DNA from: Butyrivibrio sp. INlla18
GTDB taxonomy: Bacteria > Bacillota > Clostridia > Lachnospirales > Lachnospiraceae
Length of the DNA: 64,000 nucleotides
NCBI RefSeq assembly: GCF_900103635.1
Contig: NZ_FMXK01000006.1
Span: forward strand, 1-64,000
Direction of reading: 5' to 3'
Positions 24,583 to 34,048 of this stretch are shown piece by piece. Within the stretch, counting starts at the first letter, position 1. Every line of letters begins with the position of its first letter. The notes below the pieces were generated by a model, which was not told the DNA's origin, searched no databases, and saw only the letters and a program-made list of their open reading frames with translations. The position numbers and the translations under genes were made by a program.

Positions 24583-26081
24583 AAGCAAGGATTAGAATTT
24601 TTTCAGTAATATTATTACTTTGTACTTTGGTGGGCACTTTGATCTATGCCCACCTGGGACAGAGTGTCTTTGAAGATAGATCATTCTTTGAAAAGAAAAA
24701 GACTACTGTCAGAATATGGTATACGGATGACGCCCTCACTCCATACCTTCAGAGTAGGGCAGTGGCTTATTCTGAGTCTAGCAAAAAGGTCAGGATCGAA
24801 CCTGTTCTTGTTTCTGGTCTTGAATATCTTGAAAACATCAATAAGGCATCTTTGGAAGATGACAATTATCCAGATCTTTTTATAATTACAAACGATTCCC
24901 TTGAAAAAGCTTATCTTGCAGGACTTGCTCTTGAAATTGACAATGGTGCTGCTTATCTTAACCCGGAAGTTTTTCCGGCGGCAGCCATTAATTCTGTTAC
25001 ATACAAGGACAAGTTCATAGCCTATCCATTCTACTTTGAGACAAGTTCTCTCATTTATAACAAGACATATCTTGATGATATGGCAAGAGAGAATATTGCA
25101 GCCGAGATCGACAAGGCAAGTGGAGAGGCTGCTCAGGAAGAAGTTGATGCTTCATCTGAGTCAGCATCAACAACAGATACTAAAGCTTCATCAGAAGAAG
25201 TAGTGGATGAAGAAATCTCTCAGGAGCAGATCGATCAGTATGTAAAGGATTCAATCCCTCATTCAATTGCTGATATTTTGAAATTCTCCTTGAGCTACAA
25301 TGTACCCGACGGAGTGGATTCTATTTTTAAATGGGATGTTACAGATATATTTTATAATTATTTCTTTGTAGGTAATTATATGAACGTAGGCGGCGAAGCC
25401 GGTGATGACGTTGCTCAGATAGATATTTACAACACAGATACCATTAGCTGTATGAAGATTTATCAGCTTCTCAATCAGTTCTTTGCTATCGATGCAGATG
25501 ATATTGATTACAATAAGGTTACAGATGATTTCATTAATGGTAAAATTGTATTTACAGTAGCAACAACAGATATTCTTGCTAAGATACAAGCTGCTCAGGC
25601 TTCTGGAGACTGCAAGTACGAGTTTGCTGTAGCTGAGATTCCAGCTCTTTCTCAGAAGTTTAGTACTAGAACAATGTCCGTTACCCAGTGTATCGTAGTT
25701 AACGGTTATTCAGAACATCCTTCTGAAGCGAACTCTTTTGCCAAGTATCTTCTCAACGATGATTCAGGAGATATCTATAAGCTTGGTGGCAAGGTTGCAG
25801 CCCACGGCGGCGTTAACTATGATGATTCCAACCTTGACACATTTGTTAAGGTATACAGCAATTCAGTTCCTATGCCAAAGACTATTGAGACCAGCAACCT
25901 TTGGATGCAGCTTGAGATAGCCTTTACAGACATTTGGAATGGAGGAGATTGTAATAGTATCCTTAAGGAAGTATCTGAGAACATTATGACTCAGGTTACA
26001 GGTGATGCTTACACTGAAGAGACTCTTCCAGATCCTGATGATGGGTCTATTACAGAAGGTCTTACTGAAGAGAGTGATTGA
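24579..26081 (+). CDS. Membrane-anchored extracellular solute-binding protein
   Basis: A 500-residue protein with one N-terminal hydrophobic segment (about 5-25) and a type 1 solute-binding fold (TVRIWYTDDALTPYLQ, PDLFIITNDSLEKAYLAGLALE, FIAYPFYFETSSLIYNKTYLDD). No lipobox is seen, so it is probably held by an uncleaved anchor. An acidic, Ser/Thr/Glu-rich insert (about 175-220) interrupts the fold, and the C-terminus is acidic too. No ABC permease or ATPase gene is near. The ATGA overlap with argD couples it to the arginine operon, but the ligand is unknown. Confidence 0.8.
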   Translation: MKARIRIFSVILLLCTLVGTLIYAHLGQSVFEDRSFFEKKKTTVRIWYTDDALTPYLQSRAVAYSESSKKVRIEPVLVSGLEYLENINKASLEDDNYPDLFIITNDSLEKAYLAGLALEIDNGAAYLNPEVFPAAAINSVTYKDKFIAYPFYFETSSLIYNKTYLDDMARENIAAEIDKASGEAAQEEVDASSESASTTDTKASSEEVVDEEISQEQIDQYVKDSIPHSIADILKFSLSYNVPDGVDSIFKWDVTDIFYNYFFVGNYMNVGGEAGDDVAQIDIYNTDTISCMKIYQLLNQFFAIDADDIDYNKVTDDFINGKIVFTVATTDILAKIQAAQASGDCKYEFAVAEIPALSQKFSTRTMSVTQCIVVNGYSEHPSEANSFAKYLLNDDSGDIYKLGGKVAAHGGVNYDDSNLDTFVKVYSNSVPMPKTIETSNLWMQLEIAFTDIWNGGDCNSILKEVSENIMTQVTGDAYTEETLPDPDDGSITEGLTEESD

Positions 26082-26092
26082 TCTGTTATCAC

Positions 26093-26121
26093 TTGCTAAT
26101 TTGCTTACAATCGTCTAGAAT
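26093..26121 (+). promoter_or_regulatory. Promoter of comEA
   Basis: TTGCTA (26093-26098), 17 nt, TAGAAT (26116-26121), about 40 nt before the comEA ATG. It could drive comEA and the two-component genes that follow at short spacing. Confidence 0.55.
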
Positions 26122-26160
26122 AAAATAATGCATGGCGGGGTCCTCTTATCTGGAGGAAAC

Positions 26161-26775
26161 ATGCGTAAATATTTAGTACTAATTGCAGCACTGGGACTAC
26201 TTTTGACTGGGTGCACTAATGCTAACAACGGTTCTGACATAATTCTTACAGAGGTTACGGAGAATGAAACATCTTCGAATTCTTCGAGTTCTGACCTTTG
26301 TGATTCAAACGAGGGCGCCAGTAATACACTAGTAGAAACGTCGATGGTTATCTATATCTGTGGAGCAGTGGTGTCTCCTGGAGTTTATGAGCTTCCCTTA
26401 GGGAGCAGAGTAAATGATGCAGTGATAGCTGCGGGAGGCTTTTCTGCTGAAGCTGATCATAACTACGTTAATCTGGCTGAACCTATCTCGGACGGTATCA
26501 AGATACAGATTCCAACAGTTCAAGAAGTAAGTACTATGCAGCCTGTAATTTCAGGCAATTTTTTAAATTCTGATCTGGGATCAGGACTTATAAATATCAA
26601 CAGGGCTTCCAAAGAAGATCTGAAGACTATTCCTGGAATTGGTGATGGGATAGCTACCAAGATTGTTGATTATCGCACACAAAATGGGAATTTTAGTACC
26701 ATTGAAGATATTATGAAAGTATCTGGAATAAAAGAAAAACTTTTTTCTAAGATAAAGGATTATATAACTGTATAA
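26161..26775 (+). CDS. comEA: ComEA-like DNA-uptake lipoprotein
   Basis: A 204-residue lipoprotein (lipobox LLTGC, Cys about 19) with an SLBB domain (about 60-120, YICGAVVSPGVYELP) and a C-terminal helix-hairpin-helix pair (ININRASKEDLKTIPGIGD, then IKEKLFSKIKDYI) that binds double-stranded DNA. ComEA captures DNA at the cell surface for transformation. Bacillus ComEA has a membrane helix instead of a lipid anchor. The ATG at 26161 follows GGAGGAAAC. Confidence 0.88.
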   Translation: MRKYLVLIAALGLLLTGCTNANNGSDIILTEVTENETSSNSSSSDLCDSNEGASNTLVETSMVIYICGAVVSPGVYELPLGSRVNDAVIAAGGFSAEADHNYVNLAEPISDGIKIQIPTVQEVSTMQPVISGNFLNSDLGSGLININRASKEDLKTIPGIGDGIATKIVDYRTQNGNFSTIEDIMKVSGIKEKLFSKIKDYITV

Positions 26776-26794
26776 AAAAGAAAGTGGTGAGGGA

Positions 26795-27475
26795 ATGAGT
26801 AAGAAGGCACTAGTAGTAGATGACGAGAAAGCAATAGTAAAAGGAATCAAATTCAGCCTTGAGCAGGATGATATGATTGTTGATTGTGCATATGATGGTC
26901 AGGAAGCAATTGATATGGCTAAGACTAATGAGTATGACATTATTTTACTTGATGTTATGCTTCCTGTATTTACGGGCTTTGAAGTGTGCCAGCAGATTCG
27001 TGAATTTTCAAATGTTCCTATCATTATGTTGACAGCTAAGGGCGATGACATGGACAAGATTCTTGGCCTTGAATATGGTGCAGATGACTATATTACCAAA
27101 CCTTTCAATATTCTTGAGGTAAAGGCTAGAATCAAAGCAATCATTCGTAGAACAACAAAGGCTCCTTCAGATGAGCATTGCTTGATCTTTGGAGACCTTA
27201 AGCTTAATGAGGCTTATAGAAGAGTATTCGTTAAGGATAAAGAAGTTAACGTTACCAGCAGAGAATATGAGCTTTTGGAACTCCTTATCCACAATCCTGG
27301 AAAGGTTTATTCAAGAGAAGAACTTCTTGAAACTATCTGGGGTTCAGACTATCCTGGCGATGAGAGAACAGTAGATGTACATATCAGAAGACTTAGAGAG
27401 AAGCTTGAAGTAAATCCAAGTGAGCCAAGATATGTAAGAACTAAGTGGGGAAGTGGATACTATTTCCAGGGATGA
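26795..27475 (+). CDS. OmpR-family response regulator
   Basis: A 226-residue regulator with a receiver domain (phosphoacceptor Asp53 in LLDVMLP, Lys in TKPFN) and a C-terminal winged helix (VNVTSREYELLELLIHNPGKVYSREEL from its parts, then DVHIRRLREKLE). It binds DNA when phosphorylated by the kinase encoded next. It lies 19 nt after comEA. Its TGA overlaps the kinase start. Confidence 0.94.
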   Translation: MSKKALVVDDEKAIVKGIKFSLEQDDMIVDCAYDGQEAIDMAKTNEYDIILLDVMLPVFTGFEVCQQIREFSNVPIIMLTAKGDDMDKILGLEYGADDYITKPFNILEVKARIKAIIRRTTKAPSDEHCLIFGDLKLNEAYRRVFVKDKEVNVTSREYELLELLIHNPGKVYSREELLETIWGSDYPGDERTVDVHIRRLREKLEVNPSEPRYVRTKWGSGYYFQG

Positions 27476-28989
27476 TTTCAACTAGCGATATGGCCGAATT
27501 TTTTAAACAGATCAATATTCGAAATATATTAAAAAGTCTACGAGTACGATTTTTCATAATTGTCTTTGTAACAGGTTTTGCATCCTGTTTTGCGATGCAT
27601 ACCCTTATTTTGGATAGTTATGAAGATCGTGCTGTCAATGTTAGATCTTCTGAGATTCAAACTCAGCTCAGAATCCTGGCTAATCATTTGATCACGTACA
27701 ATTATCTCCAGGATACCTCATCAGAAGTTATAAATGCAGAACTTGATATGCTTGCCAATCTTTATGATGGTCGTGTAATGGTGATCAACGACGATCTTAA
27801 GGTTGTAAAGGATACTTATAATATCAGTCAGGGAAAGACTATTATCTCTGAGGAAGTGGTTAAGTGCCTTAAGACTGGATCAAAAGGAACTATCTCAAAA
27901 TATGACAGCGCAAATGGTTATATTGAGATGATAACTCCTATCATCACAACAGAGATGATAGAAGAGGGAGATGTTACCGGAAGTTCAACATCCAATGAGG
28001 TTGTAAGAGGCGTACTTCTTACCAGTGTATCAACAGATACTATTGATACTACTTTGGCTATCCTTAGTAAAAGAGCTACAACACTTGAGACTATCATTGT
28101 TATAGTTATCCTTGTGTTCGCCGTCCTTGTTTCGCATGCACTTCTTAGACCATTTGACAGGATCACAGCAGCCATCAATGATGTTAAGGCTGGTTATACT
28201 GATGATCCAGTTATTGGACCAAATTATTATGAGACTGAGCAGATCATCAATGCTTTCAATGCTCTTTTGAGACGAATGAAGGTTTTGGATGATTCAAGAC
28301 AGGAATTTGTATCAAATGTCTCACACGAGCTCAAGACACCTATTACTTCTATCAAGGTTCTTGCTGATTCTCTTTTATCTCAGGAAAATGTTCCTAATGA
28401 GGTCTATAGAGAGTTCATGCAGGATATAGGAGCAGAGATTGACAGAGAGGACAAGATCATCAACGATCTTTTAGCTCTTGTTAAGATGGACAAAAAGGCT
28501 TCTGGTCTTAATATTACTTCTGTTGATGTAGTTCTTTTGACTGAAGTAGTCCTTAAGAGGATGAAACCCATAGCTCAGAGACGCAACATAGATCTTACAC
28601 TTGAGAGCAAGAGAACTATCACAGCTGAGATCGATGAGGTTAAGATATCACTCGTTATCATGAACCTTGTAGAAAATGCCATTAAATATAATAGGGACAA
28701 CGGTTGGGTCAAGGTTGAGCTTGATGCAGATCATCAGTATTTTACAGTGAAGGTTATGGATTCAGGTATTGGTATACCTGGAGATTCTTTGGATCATATT
28801 TATGAGAGATTCTACCGCGTAGACAAATCCAGATCCCGTGAGATCGGCGGAACTGGTCTGGGACTTGCTATTGCTAGAAATGCTGTGCTTATGCACAGAG
28901 GAACGATCGACGTTACTAGTACAGTTGATGAAGGGACAATATTTACTGTTAAGATTCCTCTTATCAGTAATGGCTCAAAAGTATTATGA
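27472..28989 (+). CDS. Sensor histidine kinase
   Basis: A 505-residue membrane kinase. It has membrane segments at about 24-47 and 205-222, an extracellular sensor of about 155 residues between them, a HAMP-like linker, a HisKA domain with His285 in SNVSHELKTP, and an ATPase domain with NLVENAIKYN, DSGIGIPG and GGTGLGLAIAR. The ATG at 27472 overlaps the regulator's stop (ATGA); a later ATG at 27490 is the alternative. Architecture resembles WalK/PhoR/MtrB-type kinases. Signal unknown. Confidence 0.92.
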   Translation: MISTSDMAEFFKQINIRNILKSLRVRFFIIVFVTGFASCFAMHTLILDSYEDRAVNVRSSEIQTQLRILANHLITYNYLQDTSSEVINAELDMLANLYDGRVMVINDDLKVVKDTYNISQGKTIISEEVVKCLKTGSKGTISKYDSANGYIEMITPIITTEMIEEGDVTGSSTSNEVVRGVLLTSVSTDTIDTTLAILSKRATTLETIIVIVILVFAVLVSHALLRPFDRITAAINDVKAGYTDDPVIGPNYYETEQIINAFNALLRRMKVLDDSRQEFVSNVSHELKTPITSIKVLADSLLSQENVPNEVYREFMQDIGAEIDREDKIINDLLALVKMDKKASGLNITSVDVVLLTEVVLKRMKPIAQRRNIDLTLESKRTITAEIDEVKISLVIMNLVENAIKYNRDNGWVKVELDADHQYFTVKVMDSGIGIPGDSLDHIYERFYRVDKSRSREIGGTGLGLAIARNAVLMHRGTIDVTSTVDEGTIFTVKIPLISNGSKVL

Positions 28990-29921
28990 AGATGAAGGTC
29001 AGACATTATATCAAAAAAATAATATCTTTAGGTCTTTGTGTAAGCCTTTTTATGTCTATGGTGTCCTGTGGAGGTAGTAGTAGCGAAGATGAAGAACTCT
29101 TTAAGGTCTACTACATCAACCAGGAAGAGACTGGCATTATTTCAAAGGTCTACAATATAGAAGCTTCTGAAGATGATGCAGAAGGCATAATAAATGAACT
29201 TCTTGATGTGCTTGAGACTGATTCAGACAAGCTTGAATATGTGGCGCCTATCAAGAATATTACGCTTTCTGGTTATTCCCTAAAGGACAAGATCCTTACA
29301 CTTAATTTTGGAAGAAGCTACAACGAGCTTGGAAGAACTATCGAGATACTAAATAGAGCAGCAATAGTAAGAACCTTCTCTCAGCTGGATTTTATTGATT
29401 ATGTATCATTCCAGATCGAGGGCACACCACTTACTGACCACTATGGCAATATCATTGGCAATATGTCTGCTGATCAATTTATCTATAACGTTGGTAATGA
29501 GATCAATACCTACGAAAAGATAGAACTCAAGCTTTACTTTGCAAATGAAACAGGAGACAAGCTTGTTCCTGTATACAGATCTGTAGTTTACAACAGTAAT
29601 ATTTCCATGGAGAGACTTGTAGTTGAGCAGGTTATTGGTGGACCAAATACCAACATAGCTTTTCCGACTATCAACAAGGATTGTAAGCTTAATAGTATCA
29701 GCATCAAGGATGGTGTCTGCTATGTTGACTTTGACTCAGCATTTTTGACACAGCCCAATAATGTAACTGCTGAGGTTGCGCTTTATTCTGTGGTCAACTC
29801 CATCGTTGAGTTTTCAAATGTGAATAAGGTTGTATTATCCGTAAATGGCGAACTTACATTTACTTACATGGATTTCATTATTTCAGGTTCATATGAGAGA
29901 AATCTGGATATTATAGAATAA
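28986..29921 (+). CDS. GerMN-domain lipoprotein
   Basis: A 311-residue lipoprotein (signal peptide then SMVSC, Cys about 28) with two GerMN-like repeats (about 40-160 and 175-300; the pattern LTLNFGRSYNELG, then VYRSVVYN and DGVCYVDFDSAF). GerM of Bacillus acts in spore germination, but GerMN domains also occur in non-sporulating bacteria, for example LpqB beside the MtrAB kinase system. The ATGA overlap with the kinase suggests that the protein modulates it from the outer face of the membrane. Confidence 0.85.
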   Translation: MKMKVRHYIKKIISLGLCVSLFMSMVSCGGSSSEDEELFKVYYINQEETGIISKVYNIEASEDDAEGIINELLDVLETDSDKLEYVAPIKNITLSGYSLKDKILTLNFGRSYNELGRTIEILNRAAIVRTFSQLDFIDYVSFQIEGTPLTDHYGNIIGNMSADQFIYNVGNEINTYEKIELKLYFANETGDKLVPVYRSVVYNSNISMERLVVEQVIGGPNTNIAFPTINKDCKLNSISIKDGVCYVDFDSAFLTQPNNVTAEVALYSVVNSIVEFSNVNKVVLSVNGELTFTYMDFIISGSYERNLDIIE

Positions 29922-29941
29922 ACTTTAGGAGTTTAGTTTTT

Positions 29942-32236
29942 ATGAAACGGCCGTTATGTTTCATTTCCTTGATCATTACGGCGATTGTCTTTATCTATCT
30001 TGAATTTTCTATTTCAAAACTAACGAACTATTCTCCTGCACAAGAAGATGGCACCTACTTAGAAGAGGCAGGAATTGTTGCCGAGAAGGAAGTCAGATTA
30101 AATTCTGCAGGAGAAGAGGTTCTAGTTATCTATCTAATTCCTGGTGATAGGCTAAAAGGAAATTTTAAATATGTGGAATGCTATCTTGAAAGTGGAGGTT
30201 TTGAACCTTCTGTTGGAGAGATGGTAACTATAGGCGGCAAAGTAAGCGCCTTCTCACCTCCCAGAAATCCTGGAGAGTTCGACAGTCGTCTGTATTATTC
30301 GTCGTTAAAAATTGCATATAGATTGTATAATGCCAAGATCCATGCAGCAGATGGCAAAAAAGACTTCGTCAAAGAAGATCTTTATAGGCTTAGGCGGTTC
30401 CTAGAGAAAATTCTGGATAAAAGGCTTGATAAGAATGATTCCTCTATCATGAAAGCTGTTTTGTTAGGAGATAAGGCATTTATGGATGATGAGGTGAAAG
30501 AGCTTTATAAAAACAGCGGTATAATGCATATTTTGGCTGTTAGTGGCCTTCACATCTCTATACTTGGTATGGGAATATATAAACTACTAAAAAGGCTAAA
30601 GCTTCCTATGGTATTTGGAACAATAATATCTGTAGTGATAATGTTTCTTTATGGTAGTATGTGCGGCCTTAGTACATCAGCCTTTAGAGCAATATGCATG
30701 TTTGTGGTCATGATCTTTTCAAAGGTAATAGGAAGAACCTATGATGTTCTTTCAGCCCTTGCGCTTTCTGAACTGCTTCTCATTTTTGATCAGCCACTTT
30801 ATCTATATAATAGTGGCTTTCTGTTTTCTTTTGGCGCTATAGTCGCAATAGCACTTCTTAAGCCAAATCTCTTTTTACAAAAAGATAGTAAAAAACAAAA
30901 AGAAATGAAGTTTGCTGATGATAAGGAAGAGGGATTTATAAAAAGATACACTAATAAGGTTAAGGAAAGCCTAAATGTAGGGATTTCTGTTACTATAATG
31001 ACACTTCCAGTTTATGTGAGCTTTTATTACACATTTCCTATATACTCTTTTTTTCTAAATCTTATTGTACTGCCTCTTATGGAACCACTTATGATCCTTG
31101 GAATCATTTTATTATTTACTGGCTGTATCGCATCTATGACTCTTTTGGGAATGGGCATAGGAATATTTGCTGATATAGAGGCTTTCCTGATACATGTGAT
31201 ACTTAAGGTATATGGTACTTTGTGTCTTGGAACAGGCATGCTTCCTGGTAAGATCCTTTATCTTGGGCATACGCAGAAGTGGAAGATTATTTTGTATTAT
31301 GCTCTCGTGGCACTTGTCATCGCTTTTTCAAAGGTGAAGACAAATAATTACCTTCTTCGTTATAGATATTGTGGGAAGTGGTTAGTCTTGATATCAGCTA
31401 CCGTCATCCTTTTATATAAAAATCTCCCAGACCTTCAGATATCCATGATAGATGTAGGTCAGGGAGACTCCATTTTACTAAGAACACACCATGAAACAAT
31501 TTTGATAGACGGAGGTAGTACAAGCAAAAAGAAAGTTGGGAAATACTCTATAATTCCATATTTATCCTATGAAGGCATTGGCAAACTTGACGCTGTGGTA
31601 ATAACTCATGAAGACAGGGATCACATTTCTGGTATATTAGAGATTTTGGAACTTGTGAAAAAAGGTGACTTTGTTATCAACAATCTGATACTTCCAGATG
31701 TATATAAATTATGTAGGAAAGATGGCTATCTGGAGCTTGAGAATACTGCAAAAGAGCTGGGAATCTCAGTTAGCTACATAAGCTGCGGAGAAAAGCTAGC
31801 ATTTAATGATATTGAGCTTACTTGTCTTAATCCGCAAAAAGATATGATTGTAGATGGAGCAAACGAGTATTCTACAGTTCTTTATCTAAAGTACGGGCAG
31901 TTCAAAGCTCTTTTTACAGGAGATGTAGAAGGTAAAGGGCAGGAGCACCTTGTGGCAGACATCAAAAAAGATAAGGCTGACTTTGAGAATCTGACATTAC
32001 TTAAGGTAGCTCACCATGGGTCCAGATATACCACGGACACTGAGTTTGTGGAACTCTTAAGCCCAAGAGTTGCCTGTATCAGCTGTGGCGAAGGTAATTC
32101 ATACGGTCATCCCCATGCTGAGCTTCTTGAAAGACTTAGAAAAGCAGGAACCAAGATCTATCGTACAGATGAATCAGGTAATATCACTGTAGAAATAAAA
32201 GGCAATAAAATGAATATCCGAGCATTTCTGGACTAG
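29942..32236 (+). CDS. comEC: ComEC/Rec2 DNA-uptake channel
   Basis: A 764-residue membrane protein with an N-terminal DUF4131 part, the Competence domain with many membrane segments (SGIMHILAVSGLHISILGMG from its parts), and a C-terminal metallo-beta-lactamase domain (GQGDSILLRTHHETILIDGG from its parts, HEDRDHISG, VAHHGSRYTT). It forms the channel that takes up single-stranded DNA, and the hydrolase part may degrade the other strand. All three domains are intact. With comEA it suggests natural competence is possible. Confidence 0.94.
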   Translation: MKRPLCFISLIITAIVFIYLEFSISKLTNYSPAQEDGTYLEEAGIVAEKEVRLNSAGEEVLVIYLIPGDRLKGNFKYVECYLESGGFEPSVGEMVTIGGKVSAFSPPRNPGEFDSRLYYSSLKIAYRLYNAKIHAADGKKDFVKEDLYRLRRFLEKILDKRLDKNDSSIMKAVLLGDKAFMDDEVKELYKNSGIMHILAVSGLHISILGMGIYKLLKRLKLPMVFGTIISVVIMFLYGSMCGLSTSAFRAICMFVVMIFSKVIGRTYDVLSALALSELLLIFDQPLYLYNSGFLFSFGAIVAIALLKPNLFLQKDSKKQKEMKFADDKEEGFIKRYTNKVKESLNVGISVTIMTLPVYVSFYYTFPIYSFFLNLIVLPLMEPLMILGIILLFTGCIASMTLLGMGIGIFADIEAFLIHVILKVYGTLCLGTGMLPGKILYLGHTQKWKIILYYALVALVIAFSKVKTNNYLLRYRYCGKWLVLISATVILLYKNLPDLQISMIDVGQGDSILLRTHHETILIDGGSTSKKKVGKYSIIPYLSYEGIGKLDAVVITHEDRDHISGILEILELVKKGDFVINNLILPDVYKLCRKDGYLELENTAKELGISVSYISCGEKLAFNDIELTCLNPQKDMIVDGANEYSTVLYLKYGQFKALFTGDVEGKGQEHLVADIKKDKADFENLTLLKVAHHGSRYTTDTEFVELLSPRVACISCGEGNSYGHPHAELLERLRKAGTKIYRTDESGNITVEIKGNKMNIRAFLD

Positions 32237-32247
32237 ATCCGTGTTTA

Positions 32248-32277
32248 TTGCATTAGATCTTCTATATCTGTTAGAAT
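32248..32277 (+). promoter_or_regulatory. Candidate promoter of holA
   Basis: TTGCAT (32248-32253), 18 nt, TAGAAT (32272-32277), about 35 nt before the holA ATG. The spacing is acceptable but not ideal. Confidence 0.4.
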
Positions 32278-32312
32278 AATCTCTGAAGCAAGTTTTTTGG
32301 GAGATTAGACAT

Positions 32313-33338
32313 ATGGCTGTGAAGACATCAGACTTTCCTGCTAAGCAAAGACAACTTAATGAAGACATCAAGAATGGTACTTTTAAACAGTGCTATTTGA
32401 TATATGGACAGGAAGCATATCTTAGATTGCAAAATAGGGACAAGCTTGTTAAAGCCCTTGGAGGCGGAGCTGATTCCATGAATTTTACCAGGTATGAGGG
32501 CGATTCCATTAACCCGGCTGAAGTCATTGATATGGCTGAGACACTTCCTTTTTTATCAGATAAAAGGGTTATTTTAGTTGAGAACAGCGGCTTTTTTAAG
32601 AGCGGATGTGCTGAACTTGCAGAATATCTAAAGGCACCATCAGAGACAACCTTCTTTATATTTGTTGAGAAGGAAGTTGATAAGAGAAAAGACATCTTTA
32701 AGGCGGCTTCTAAGATAGGTCTTGAGATGGGATGCGACGAGCAGGATGAGGAAACCCTTAAAAAGTGGGTTTACAGCAAATTTAAGTCTGAGGGTAAAAA
32801 CATTTCAGGAAGAGCGCTTTCATTTTTTATAGAACGCGTTGGAACTGATATGTCCAATATAAATAGCGAGATTGAAAAGCTCGTATGCTATTGCATAGAT
32901 AGGAGCGAAGTTACAGAAGAGGATATTGAGGCTGTATGTGCTAACTGGATCACCAGCAGGATCTTTGCTATGACAGATGCTATAGCTGATAGAAATCAGA
33001 AAAGAGCTATTGATCTGTACTATGACCTTCTTGCATTAAAAGAGCCTCCGGCCAAGATCCTTGCTCTTATTACAAGACAGTTTAATCTTATGCTGCAGAT
33101 AAAGGAAATGACTGATAATCACAGGGAGAAAGGACAGATAGCAAGTGCTGCAGGAATAGCTCCTTTCCTTGTTGGTAAATACCAGAATTGGGCAAGGGAA
33201 TTTAGTTTTAATGAGCTTCGTGATGCACTAGAGCTTTGCGCTTCCAATGATGAGGCAGTTAAGACAGGTAAGCTTGATTACGTTATCTGCGTTGAGATAG
33301 TGATAATAGGCTGCACAACTAAGAGACCCAAGGCATAA
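32313..33338 (+). CDS. holA: DNA polymerase III delta subunit
   Basis: A 341-residue clamp-loader subunit that opens the sliding clamp. It shows the N-terminal YLIYGQEAYLR motif, LPFLSDKRVILVEN, and the long helical C-terminal part. It follows comEC, as in many Firmicutes. GGGAGATTAGACAT precedes its ATG. Confidence 0.92.
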   Translation: MAVKTSDFPAKQRQLNEDIKNGTFKQCYLIYGQEAYLRLQNRDKLVKALGGGADSMNFTRYEGDSINPAEVIDMAETLPFLSDKRVILVENSGFFKSGCAELAEYLKAPSETTFFIFVEKEVDKRKDIFKAASKIGLEMGCDEQDEETLKKWVYSKFKSEGKNISGRALSFFIERVGTDMSNINSEIEKLVCYCIDRSEVTEEDIEAVCANWITSRIFAMTDAIADRNQKRAIDLYYDLLALKEPPAKILALITRQFNLMLQIKEMTDNHREKGQIASAAGIAPFLVGKYQNWAREFSFNELRDALELCASNDEAVKTGKLDYVICVEIVIIGCTTKRPKA

Positions 33339-33339
33339 T

Positions 33340-33368
33340 TTGAAAAAAGACAATTATAGGGTTATACT
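33340..33368 (+). promoter_or_regulatory. Promoter of the DUF1653 gene
   Basis: TTGAAA (33340-33345), 17 nt, TATACT (33363-33368), ending 38 nt before the GTG start at 33407. Good boxes and spacing. Confidence 0.72.
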
Positions 33369-33406
33369 AAGAAGATGTGCAAAATGTTTTTTATAGGAGG
33401 AGCACA

Positions 33407-34042
33407 GTGGATAGACCAAGACCAATACCACAGGAAATATACAGACATTTTAAGGGAAAACTGTATCAGATCGTTACTATAGCGATACATTCAGAGACCA
33501 GAGATGAATTGGTCGTTTACCAGGCGCTCTATGGTGATTACAAGACATATTGCAGACCTCTAGATATGTTTATGTCTGAAGTTGACAGGGTTAAGTATCC
33601 TGAAGTTACCCAGAAATACCGCTTTGAAAAGGTTGAGAAAGCTTCGCTAGAGCAGCCAAAAGCTGTGAAAGAGCCTGAGATTAAGCCTGAAGTGAAAACG
33701 CAGGAAAAGACAGAAAACAGGTCAACACCTGAGACTATCAGAGAGCAGTTTAGAAACGAGCCTTATAAACATTCTGAGGTAATGGATAAGACTGTAGATG
33801 ATGAGGCACAGGAGCTCAATCTTGATCCACTTGTTATTGAGTTCATGGACGCAGATCTTGCTGTAGACAAAAATGATATTTTATCAAAGCTCAGACCTGT
33901 TATCACCAATGATATGATCGATATCATGGCAATGTCTCTTGGCGTGGTTGTAGAAGAGGGCGATGTCTATGACAGATATGCAGACCTTCGTACCTGCCTT
34001 ACAACTATGGAAAAATTTGAAAGCACTAGATTAAGGAGTTAA
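33407..34042 (+). CDS. DUF1653 protein with a C-terminal extension
   Basis: A 211-residue protein. The first 75 residues are a DUF1653 domain (YRHFKGKLYQIVTIAIHSET from its parts, VVYQALYGDYKTYCRPLDMF). Next comes a Lys/Glu/Pro-rich linker (about 85-115), then a helical C-terminal part not found in minimal DUF1653 proteins. The start is GTG at 33407, behind AGGAGG; an earlier in-frame GTG at 33377 lies upstream of that site. Function unknown. The glycosyltransferase gene follows after 6 nt. Confidence 0.85.
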   Translation: MDRPRPIPQEIYRHFKGKLYQIVTIAIHSETRDELVVYQALYGDYKTYCRPLDMFMSEVDRVKYPEVTQKYRFEKVEKASLEQPKAVKEPEIKPEVKTQEKTENRSTPETIREQFRNEPYKHSEVMDKTVDDEAQELNLDPLVIEFMDADLAVDKNDILSKLRPVITNDMIDIMAMSLGVVVEEGDVYDRYADLRTCLTTMEKFESTRLRS

Positions 34043-34048
34043 TAGATA

